From an uncultured Alphaproteobacteria bacterium (GTDB lineage Bacteria > Pseudomonadota > Alphaproteobacteria > Thalassobaculales > Thalassobaculaceae): 6,385 nt of DNA. A program made the translations under genes and the position numbers. The DNA lies in assembly GCA_938028645.1 (NCBI GenBank), contig CALIMD010000235.1, positions 1-6,385 of the forward strand, in the 5' to 3' direction. Of this stretch, positions 1 through 5,352 are shown in pieces; positions within the stretch are counted from its first letter, which is position 1, and every line of letters starts with the position of its first letter. The notes beneath the pieces were generated by a model, which did no database searches, was not told the DNA's origin, and was given only the letters and a program-made list of their open reading frames with translations.

Positions 1-644
1 ACGCCCATTATTTTGAAGGCCCTCCTATTGAGGACAATGATCTATTGGCCGTTTCATTGCCCTATCCAGTTCTTGTTAAATCTTATCAAAAGTCGACCCG
101 GGGCATGATAGAAAACGATAGAGAGTTGTTGGAGGGCCTTAAATCTAAGGGCTTTCGACTTAACAATGGTGGCGACGATAATACAGGGTTTCAGATGAGC
201 TATTTACGACGCGGAGGCGGCTACTGTTTTAACGTTGGTTGCTCGGATTTAATAATAAATGGTGAAGTTGGGCTCGTTCAATATTCTGATATTGATACGT
301 TTATTAGTAACGGTGTGAGATTGAAGGACGGATCTACCATAGAGGCCGATCTACTGGTAACTGCCACTGGTTATAAGAATCAACAGGATACCGTGCGTCA
401 CTTTTTAGGAGATGATGTGGCGGAACGAATAGGACAAGTTTGGGGATTTGACGAGGGAGGCGAGCTGCGCAACATGTGGCGCAGAACATCTCAGCCAGGG
501 CTTTGGTTTACTGCCGGCGGCCTTGCACAGATACGTATTTACTCCAAATATTTGGCCATGCAGATAAAAGCCGTTGAGGAAGGCCTTATTGGCGCAAAAA
601 TGTCTACTCCAGATTTGTCACCTATGGCAGATGCTGCCGATTAA
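1..644 (+). CDS. Flavin-containing monooxygenase / CzcO-like NAD(P)/FAD-dependent oxidoreductase, C-terminal part (5' end outside window)
   Basis: The frame is open from base 3 with no stop, so the TTG at 45 is not the real start and the gene begins upstream of the window; about 213 residues are visible. The fragment shows the end of a two-dinucleotide-fold FAD/NAD(P)H monooxygenase. There is an N-V-G-C-S-D stretch around 232-249. An A-T-G-Y motif at about 364-375 follows the run of hydrophobic residues LLVT; this is the FMO/Baeyer-Villiger-type loop near the flavin. The tail has the G-F-D-E-G-G-E-L-R-N-M-W and G-L-W-F-T-A-G-G motifs, typical of about 600-residue bacterial flavoproteins annotated as FMO or CzcO-like. 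Such enzymes use NADPH and O2 to oxygenate a soft nucleophile or carbonyl; the substrate cannot be read here. It is followed by a tRNA on the other strand with a 28-base gap, and no terminator is evident. Family is confident, substrate unknown. Confidence 0.88.
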   Translation, partial: AHYFEGPPIEDNDLLAVSLPYPVLVKSYQKSTRGMIENDRELLEGLKSKGFRLNNGGDDNTGFQMSYLRRGGGYCFNVGCSDLIINGEVGLVQYSDIDTFISNGVRLKDGSTIEADLLVTATGYKNQQDTVRHFLGDDVAERIGQVWGFDEGGELRNMWRRTSQPGLWFTAGGLAQIRIYSKYLAMQIKAVEEGLIGAKMSTPDLSPMADAAD

Positions 645-672
645 ACAAGTAGGGTTATTTTAAACAAAAGGT

Positions 673-749
673 TGGTGGGCCCGGAGGGACTTGAACCCCC
701 GACAACGCCGTTATGAGCGGCGGGTTCTAACCAACTGAACTACAGGCCC
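673..749 (-). tRNA. tRNA with anticodon CAT, most likely tRNA-Ile2 (lysidine at C34)
   Basis: The minus strand folds into a complete 77-nt cloverleaf. The acceptor stem is GGGCCTG with CGGGCCC (one G-U pair). The D arm is GTTC/GAAC with loop AGTTGGTTA. The anticodon stem is CGCCG/CGGCG with loop CTCATAA (anticodon at 713-715). The variable loop is TTGTC. The T arm is GGGGG/CCCTC with loop TTCAAGT. The discriminator is A73 and the CCA is encoded (673-675 on the plus strand). It is not the initiator: position 1 pairs with 72, and the anticodon stem lacks the three G-C pairs. Between elongator Met and Ile2, the C4-G69 and C5-G68 pairs match the acceptor determinants known for TilS, the lysidine synthetase. 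The acceptor stem also resembles alphaproteobacterial tRNA-Ile(GAT). It would read AUA codons after C34 is changed to lysidine. The tRNA call is near certain; Ile2 over Met is probable. Confidence 0.96.
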
Positions 750-757
750 ACAGTGTT

Positions 758-786
758 CTTATGATCACCCTTTGCGTCTTCGTCAA
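758..786 (-). promoter_or_regulatory. Sigma70-type promoter of the tRNA
   Basis: On the minus strand, TTGACG (781-786) is followed after exactly 17 bases by CATAAG (758-763), 5/6 and 4/6 matches to the housekeeping -35 and -10 consensus. The -10 box ends only 8 bases before the first tRNA base at 749. The usual start site, seven bases past the -10 box, would be a G at 751, giving a leader of about 2 nt. Position and spacing make this the best promoter in the window. Confidence 0.7.
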
Positions 787-793
787 CCGTATA

Positions 794-822
794 TTGTTAA
801 GTTTTTTAATGGTTATTTTATT
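794..822 (+). promoter_or_regulatory. Weak candidate promoter for the dioxygenase-dpaL operon
   Basis: TTGTTA (794-799) and TTTATT (817-822) are separated by 17 bases, each a 4/6 match to the consensus boxes, in a very AT-rich stretch about 30 bases upstream of the dioxygenase start. In such AT-rich sequence a match of this quality can occur by chance. It sits back-to-back with the tRNA promoter, so the 750-851 gap would serve both directions. Confidence 0.3.
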
Positions 823-840
823 TATTAAGGATCAAAGTTC

Positions 841-854
841 GGAGATTTAAAGTG
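841..854 (+). promoter_or_regulatory. Ribosome binding site fixing the GTG start of the dioxygenase
   Basis: GGAG at 841-844 lies 7 bases before the GTG at 852-854. This supports the non-ATG start, which gives a protein beginning just before the conserved N-terminal strand of the TauD/TfdA fold. Confidence 0.6.
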
Positions 855-1748
855 AAATCGTCAGTAGTTAAAGACACTTCATTAGGGATAAAGCCCATTT
901 TTAGAAGGTTTTCTGCTGTTATTGGAGGACTTGATCTTTCGGCACCAATCAATCCTGAAATGATTAATCAGATAACAAATTACTGGCTAGAATATCCAGT
1001 CTTAGTATTAAAAAAACAGAATATCAGCGATTCACAACAAGTGAAGTTCGCTAAAAGCTTTGGCGAACTGGAGATACATCCATCTATCGCACACAGATCA
1101 TCAAAGACGCCAGAAATCTATAGGGTTAGCAACGTCGACGAAAACAATCAAATAATGAAGCCTAAAAGCACCCCCTGGCAATACCTCGAGTTAACATGGC
1201 TTTGGCATACCGATAGCTCATTTAGAGAAATTCCATCATTAGGCTCAATTTTGCATGGGATAGAAATCCCAACCAATGGTGGGGATACTTTGTTTGCAGA
1301 TATGACAAAGGCATATGAAGCACTTCCAAAATCAGAGCAACGGAGAATTTCGAAGTTACACGTTTTTCATAGCCACGATTACATTATTTCTCAATCTAAA
1401 GAACTATCTAAACGAGATAATAAGGGGCAATACGAGGCGCTCCCGCGGGTAAAACACCCATTAGTACGGAGGCATCCAATAACAAAAAAACAATCACTTT
1501 TCTTGAGCCCTCATACTATGGAAAGCATCGCCGAACTAGAAGAGAATGAAGGACGAGCCCTTCTAGATGATTTAACTAATCATGCTACCCAAGAACAGTT
1601 TGTATACCGTCATAAATGGGAAGTGGACGATATTTTGATGTGGGATAACCGTTGCACTATGCACGCTGTTCTGCCATATGACTCAGTCAATCATCGACGC
1701 ATAATGCACCGAACAACTTTGGTGGGCGACTCAGCACCCAAGGCATAA
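852..1748 (+). CDS. TauD/TfdA-family Fe(II)/2-oxoglutarate-dependent dioxygenase
   Basis: A 298-residue cytoplasmic non-heme iron enzyme that couples decarboxylation of 2-oxoglutarate to hydroxylation, and often cleavage, of a substrate. The 2-His-1-Asp iron triad is visible: His119 and Asp121 in W-H-T-D-S-S-F-R, and His271 in W-D-N-R-C-T-M-H. The 2-oxoglutarate/substrate arginines are Arg283 and Arg287 in R-R-I-M-H-R-T-T, lining up with Arg266 and Arg270 of TauD. Further family marks are G-G-L-D-L-S near residues 25-30, F-A-K-S-F-G-E-L near 66-73 and N-G-G-D-T-L-F-A-D near 142-150. The T-D-S-S-F-R and G-G-D-T motifs lean towards the TfdA-like side (aryloxyalkanoate-type) rather than strict taurine dioxygenases, but the substrate is not readable. 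Length is normal for the family. The start is GTG with GGAG 7 bases upstream. dpaL follows after 19 bases on the same strand, so the two are probably co-transcribed. Family is very confident, substrate unknown. Confidence 0.93.
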   Translation: MKSSVVKDTSLGIKPIFRRFSAVIGGLDLSAPINPEMINQITNYWLEYPVLVLKKQNISDSQQVKFAKSFGELEIHPSIAHRSSKTPEIYRVSNVDENNQIMKPKSTPWQYLELTWLWHTDSSFREIPSLGSILHGIEIPTNGGDTLFADMTKAYEALPKSEQRRISKLHVFHSHDYIISQSKELSKRDNKGQYEALPRVKHPLVRRHPITKKQSLFLSPHTMESIAELEENEGRALLDDLTNHATQEQFVYRHKWEVDDILMWDNRCTMHAVLPYDSVNHRRIMHRTTLVGDSAPKA

Positions 1749-1767
1749 TATGCCAAAATAGGATTAA

Positions 1768-3006
1768 ATGATGACAAAGACTTGGCTAGATGCTTTCACG
1801 CCTGAATGTTCGACATGGCATCATAATAAAATAGCATCGAAATCAACACAGCTTGTTCATCCTGATATCGAAAAGATTATGCCGACCAAAGAAGGAGTGC
1901 AGGCAAAATTAGAAATCCAACAATGGGCTGGCTACGAGGCAACACCACTTCATCGTCTTGGTACGGTCGCTAAAGAGCTCAAAGTAGCTAATATTTATCT
2001 AAAGGATGAAAGTCCCCGGTTTGGGCTTGGGTCATTCAAGGCCCTCGGTGGCGCCTATGCCGTCTTTAAAGTATTAAGCCACCTAATAAAGGAACAGACA
2101 GGCATAGAGAAAATTAATAGCGCCGATCTCCGAAATGGGGCGTACGAAACAATATGCAAAAATATAACAGTGGTGACAGCAACTGATGGAAATCATGGCA
2201 AATCCGTGGCATGGGGAGCCAGAGAGTTTGGCTGCCAATGTAAAATTTATATACATCGTGAAGTGAGTAAAGGAAGAGAACAAGCTATTGCCAAATTTGG
2301 CTGCGAGATGGTGAGAATACCAGGAAACTATGATGACTCTGTCCGGCAAGCAGATATCGACTCACATAAAAATAATTGGCATGTTGTATCCGATACGTCT
2401 TATCACGGCTACATGGATGTGCCAAAATATGTGATGCAGGGTTACACTATTTTAGCGTCAGAAATCAGCGAGCAAATTGACGGAGTAATCCCAACGCACG
2501 TTTTTTTACCGGGAGGCGTGGGAGGCATCGCTGCCGCCGTTTCAGCAGAATTATGGAGAATATGGGGCAAAAATAGACCCAAAGTTGTAGTAGTTGAACC
2601 TCGGGCCGCTGATTGTCTTTATCAAAGCGCTTTATCTGAAAAGCCAATGATTTCCAGCGGCAATTTAGAAACCGTAATGGCTTGTCTTTCCGCCGGCGAA
2701 GTCTCACTTCTCGCTTGGGATATCTTATCACGATCAGCTAATACTTTCATGATATTGAGTGATGAGACAATAGCACCTTCAATGCGCCGATTGGCCGAGC
2801 TTGGGATTGTATCAGGAGAGTCGGGCGCTGCAACATTGGCTGGACTGGCCGCGATTTGTCAAAACCCTATAGCCCGTATGTCCTTAGGTATTGATCACGA
2901 CAGCAGAATACTGCTCTTGTCCACAGAAGGAGCTACCGACCCCGAAATTTACAAAAAATTAGTTGGTATTGAGGCTGGTGAAATTGTCACCAACCTCCCA
3001 ATCTGA
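1768..3006 (+). CDS. dpaL: Diaminopropionate ammonia-lyase (PLP-dependent)
   Basis: A 412-residue fold-type II PLP enzyme of the DpaL/YgeX family, which converts 2,3-diaminopropionate to pyruvate and two ammonia; relatives also accept D/L-serine weakly. The PLP-binding lysine is Lys91 in G-S-F-K-A-L-G-G-A-Y. Asp140 (T-D-G-N-H-G) and Asp209 (S-D-T-S-Y-H-G-Y) correspond to the catalytic Asp120 and Asp189 of the E. coli enzyme, with the same 69-residue separation. The PLP-phosphate glycine loop is P-G-G-V-G-G at 248-253. The C-terminal S-G-E-S-G-A and S-T-E-G-A-T-D motifs are also typical. It is slightly longer than the 398-residue E. coli protein, with a longer N-terminus and about six extra residues between Lys91 and Asp140. 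Two adjacent ATGs (1768 and 1771) are possible starts; the AGGA at 1760-1763 is spaced better for the second. It lies 19 bases after the dioxygenase and overlaps the convergent downstream gene by 20 bases. A related amino-acid lyase activity is possible. Confidence 0.87.
   Translation: MMTKTWLDAFTPECSTWHHNKIASKSTQLVHPDIEKIMPTKEGVQAKLEIQQWAGYEATPLHRLGTVAKELKVANIYLKDESPRFGLGSFKALGGAYAVFKVLSHLIKEQTGIEKINSADLRNGAYETICKNITVVTATDGNHGKSVAWGAREFGCQCKIYIHREVSKGREQAIAKFGCEMVRIPGNYDDSVRQADIDSHKNNWHVVSDTSYHGYMDVPKYVMQGYTILASEISEQIDGVIPTHVFLPGGVGGIAAAVSAELWRIWGKNRPKVVVVEPRAADCLYQSALSEKPMISSGNLETVMACLSAGEVSLLAWDILSRSANTFMILSDETIAPSMRRLAELGIVSGESGAATLAGLAAICQNPIARMSLGIDHDSRILLLSTEGATDPEIYKKLVGIEAGEIVTNLPI
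2971..2997. terminator. Hairpin at the overlapping 3' ends of dpaL and the isomerase gene, possible terminator
   Basis: The arms GAGGCTGGTGA (2971-2981) and TCACCAACCTC (2987-2997) pair as ten base pairs with one C-A mismatch around a 5-base loop. The stem includes the stop codon of the minus-strand gene. On the minus strand a run of six T lies beyond it (2953-2958). That run starts 12 bases past this stem, but only 3 bases past an alternative stem, GTTGGT/ACCAAC, formed by 2962-2967 and 2989-2994. On the plus strand there is no T-run, so termination of dpaL here would not be classical. The hairpin is seen; the terminator function is inferred. Confidence 0.4.
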
Positions 3007-3601
3007 GCCAATCATCAACAACTTCTAACTTTTCAAGGCCAAAAAATAATTCTTTGCCCACTCTAAATGTTGGGGAACCAAAGACACCATGAGCAACAGA
3101 CTCATCCACTTCATCCCGTAAAGCCTTAGATGCATCTCCGTTATCCAAGGCCTTTGATACTTCTTTTAGATTAATCTCATGTTTATCTAAAATAGACGTT
3201 AATACCTCTATCTGCGATATATCCTGATCTAACATCCAGTAGGCGTTATAAAGATCTTTTGCAAGCCGGTGAGCCAGAGAAGGGTCTCCATGTTTTAACC
3301 AGCAAACTACACGCGCCGGCAATAGTGGGTTTATCTGCGGGGAACCAAGGGCTCTGCCTAAAACGATATTGTGACGACGCATATATCGTTCCGCATCTTT
3401 TCTAATATAAGGCCCCTTAAGAGGTAATTCGGCTATGGGTGGAAGCCCCATAATTTTAAGAACTGTCACGCCCAATAACATTGGATGCCATTCACATTCC
3501 CACTGATATTTTAGGGTAAGATCATCAATCCTCAGACTAGCTAAGTAACCAAATGGCGAGAGAAAGTCAAAATGGAAATGTAGTTTTTTGTCATCCGTCA
3601 T
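2987..3601 (-). CDS. 2-hydroxychromene-2-carboxylate isomerase family protein (DsbA-like / kappa-GST fold)
   Basis: A 204-residue soluble thioredoxin-fold protein of the HCCA isomerase family. Members such as NahD use glutathione to isomerise 2-hydroxychromene-2-carboxylate in naphthalene catabolism; most homologs have no proven substrate. The N-terminal F-D-F-L-S-P-F-G-Y-L-A motif carries Ser15, in the position of the catalytic serine that replaces the DsbA/GST-kappa cysteine. Other marks are N-P-L-L-P-A-R (91-97), A-Y-W-M-L-D-Q-D-I-S (120-129) and G-V-F-G-S-P-T-F (172-179) with the cis-proline Pro177. No signal peptide is present, so it is probably cytosolic. The ATG at 3599-3601 is the first possible start because a stop lies three codons upstream in frame; its ribosome site is weak (AGGA about 13 bases away). 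It is divergent from lysK and its 3' end overlaps dpaL by 20 bases. No ring-cleavage genes are adjacent, so a general glutathione-linked role is as likely as naphthalene degradation. Confidence 0.9.
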   Translation of the reverse strand: MTDDKKLHFHFDFLSPFGYLASLRIDDLTLKYQWECEWHPMLLGVTVLKIMGLPPIAELPLKGPYIRKDAERYMRRHNIVLGRALGSPQINPLLPARVVCWLKHGDPSLAHRLAKDLYNAYWMLDQDISQIEVLTSILDKHEINLKEVSKALDNGDASKALRDEVDESVAHGVFGSPTFRVGKELFFGLEKLEVVDDWLRLGGW

Positions 3602-3722
3602 TCTTGATTATTATTCCTGTATATATACTTTTCGAGATCGGTCATTTATTTAAATTGAATTAACTTGCCTTCTCCAACCTGGAATATTAGCTTGCGCCAA
3701 AGGAAGCAAGAGGAATAGTACT
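3602..3722. promoter_or_regulatory. Divergent intergenic region between the isomerase gene and lysK
   Basis: This 121-base AT-rich gap must hold the 5' signals of both genes. Towards the isomerase gene there is a TATATA-like -10 element at about 3620-3627 without a good -35 box. Towards lysK, TATTAG (3685-3690) is a possible -10 element, also without a well-spaced -35. GAGGA at 3710-3714 is a strong ribosome site 8 bases before the lysK ATG. CTTGC occurs at 3664-3668 and 3691-3695, and its complement GCAAG at 3706-3710 touches that ribosome site. The exact promoters are not resolved. Confidence 0.4.
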
Positions 3723-5321
3723 ATGGCAGATAACACGGATATTTCTGAAGAAATTCTCAGTAACGCCCGTGCGTGGCCGTTTGAAGAAGCACGAAAAATA
3801 ACGAAACGTCTAAATAATGCTAACTTCGATAAAGATTGCATCATTCTGGAGACGGGATATGGGCCATCGGGATTGCCGCATATAGGGACGTTTGGCGAAG
3901 TGTTTCGGACCACGATGGTTCGGAATGCACTTAAGCGGATTTGTGATGTTCCGAGCAAATTAGTTGCCTTTTCTGATGACATGGATGGTCTTCGCAAAGT
4001 CCCAGACAATATTCCTAACCCAGATAGCTTAATTGAACACTTAAATAAACCTTTAACACAGATACCAGACCCTTTTGGAACCCATGAAAGCTTTGGAGAC
4101 CACAACAACGCTATGTTGCAAGGGTTTCTAGACTCATTTGGCTTCGAATATGAGTTCATGAGTGCCACTGAATGCTACACTAGTGGAAAATTCGATAATG
4201 TTTTACGCGATGTTCTTGAAAATTATGATAAAGTTATGGATATCATGCTACCGACTTTGCGTGAGGAACGTAGACGAACATATAGCCCTTTTCTTCCTAT
4301 TTGCACTCAAACTGGTCAGGTACTACAAGTACCTACTTTAGAACATAATAGCCACGCTGGAACTATAGTTTATGAAGATCCATTAACCTCAAAAAAAGTT
4401 GAAGTTCCTGTCACAGGCGGGCGTTGTAAATTACAATGGAAAGTAGACTGGGCTATGCGTTGGAAGGCCTTGGGAGTCGATTATGAAATGTGCGGAAAAG
4501 ATCTGATAGATAGTGTAAAGGCCTCATCAAAGATTTGTAGAGTTTTAAACGCGCCACCGCCAGAAAATCTAATTTATGAATTATTTCTTGATGATAAAGG
4601 ACAGAAAATTTCGAAATCTAAAGGCAACGGTATAGCTGTAGAGGAGTGGTTAACATACGCTCCCCCCGAAAGCTTATCACTATTTATGTTTCAACAACCC
4701 AAGCGCGCTAAAAGGTTGTATTTCGACGTTATCCCAAAGAACACAGATGAATACGTCACTTTTAGGACGAAACTCAATAACGAAGAATCTGACAAAAAAG
4801 TAGAAAATCCATCTTGGCATATACATAACGGCGATGCTCCCAAGGATAATGTGCCTCTAAGCTTTGGCCTGCTTCTTAATTTAGCGAGTGTCTGTCATGC
4901 CGAGGAAACGAGCGTGATATGGGGCTATATTGCCCGATATGCAAATGATGCATCGCCGAGGACACACCCATTCTTAGATACGCTTGCCAATCTTGCTGTG
5001 AATTACTATCGCGATTTTGTTAGACCTTCAAAAACTTATCGTCAACCGAGCGACCTCGAACGGCAAGCGTTAGAACAACTCGCGTCCAAATTCTCAGAAC
5101 TACCTAACGATAGTTTATCTGAAGATATTCAGACTGTGATTTATAGTGTAGGTAAAGAATATCAATTTGAAAATTTACGTGATTGGTTTCAGGCATTATA
5201 TCAGATACTTTTAGGTCAAGACCAAGGCCCAAGGTTTGGCTCTTTTGTAGCGCTATATGGACTAGACGAGAGCATCAAACTCATCAAACGTGCGCTGGCT
5301 GGAGAGGATTTATCAGCATAG
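3723..5321 (+). CDS. lysK: Lysyl-tRNA synthetase, class I (archaeal type)
   Basis: A complete 532-residue cytoplasmic enzyme that charges tRNA-Lys with lysine using ATP. It belongs to the class I LysRS found in archaea, spirochaetes and many alphaproteobacteria, not to the usual class II LysS. The Rossmann catalytic core carries the HIGH-type motif H-I-G-T at residues 53-56 (3879-3890), preceded by G-P-S-G-L-P. The KMSKS-type loop is K-I-S-K-S at 295-299 (4605-4619), followed by K-G-N-G. Family-typical stretches also include A-F-S-D-D-M-D-G-L-R (82-91) and the W-K-V-D-W-A-M-R-W segment (239-247). The region after about residue 340 is helical in character, as expected for the anticodon-binding alpha-helix cage, and length matches the family (about 520-540). 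ATG 3723 has GAGGA 8 bases upstream. It is divergent from the isomerase gene and convergent with the molybdopterin oxidoreductase, so it is probably transcribed alone. All key motifs are intact. Confidence 0.97.
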   Translation: MADNTDISEEILSNARAWPFEEARKITKRLNNANFDKDCIILETGYGPSGLPHIGTFGEVFRTTMVRNALKRICDVPSKLVAFSDDMDGLRKVPDNIPNPDSLIEHLNKPLTQIPDPFGTHESFGDHNNAMLQGFLDSFGFEYEFMSATECYTSGKFDNVLRDVLENYDKVMDIMLPTLREERRRTYSPFLPICTQTGQVLQVPTLEHNSHAGTIVYEDPLTSKKVEVPVTGGRCKLQWKVDWAMRWKALGVDYEMCGKDLIDSVKASSKICRVLNAPPPENLIYELFLDDKGQKISKSKGNGIAVEEWLTYAPPESLSLFMFQQPKRAKRLYFDVIPKNTDEYVTFRTKLNNEESDKKVENPSWHIHNGDAPKDNVPLSFGLLLNLASVCHAEETSVIWGYIARYANDASPRTHPFLDTLANLAVNYYRDFVRPSKTYRQPSDLERQALEQLASKFSELPNDSLSEDIQTVIYSVGKEYQFENLRDWFQALYQILLGQDQGPRFGSFVALYGLDESIKLIKRALAGEDLSA

Positions 5322-5352
5322 CAAAACAGTACCTGCAATAGAGACATCGAAT

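Noticed and set aside
45..47. TTG as the start of the first coding region
   Set aside because: The frame is open to the left edge and the upstream codons continue the monooxygenase sequence, so the gene is cut by the window, not short.
645..672. Possible terminator between the monooxygenase and the tRNA
   Set aside because: No stable stem followed by a T-run is visible on either strand in these 28 bases.
673..690. tRNA 3' end as an attachment site with a repeat in the window
   Set aside because: No second copy of the tRNA end was seen in the window; short GGTTGGTG matches near 2990 are too short to count.
2083..2731. Two 88-residue minus-strand frames at 2083-2349 and 2465-2731
   Set aside because: Both lie wholly inside dpaL, are rich in Cys, His or Arg as expected of antisense reading, and match no family.
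3650..4168. 172-residue open frame on the minus strand
   Set aside because: It lies mostly within lysK on the opposite strand, shows no recognisable domain, and lysK is supported by clear motifs and a ribosome site.
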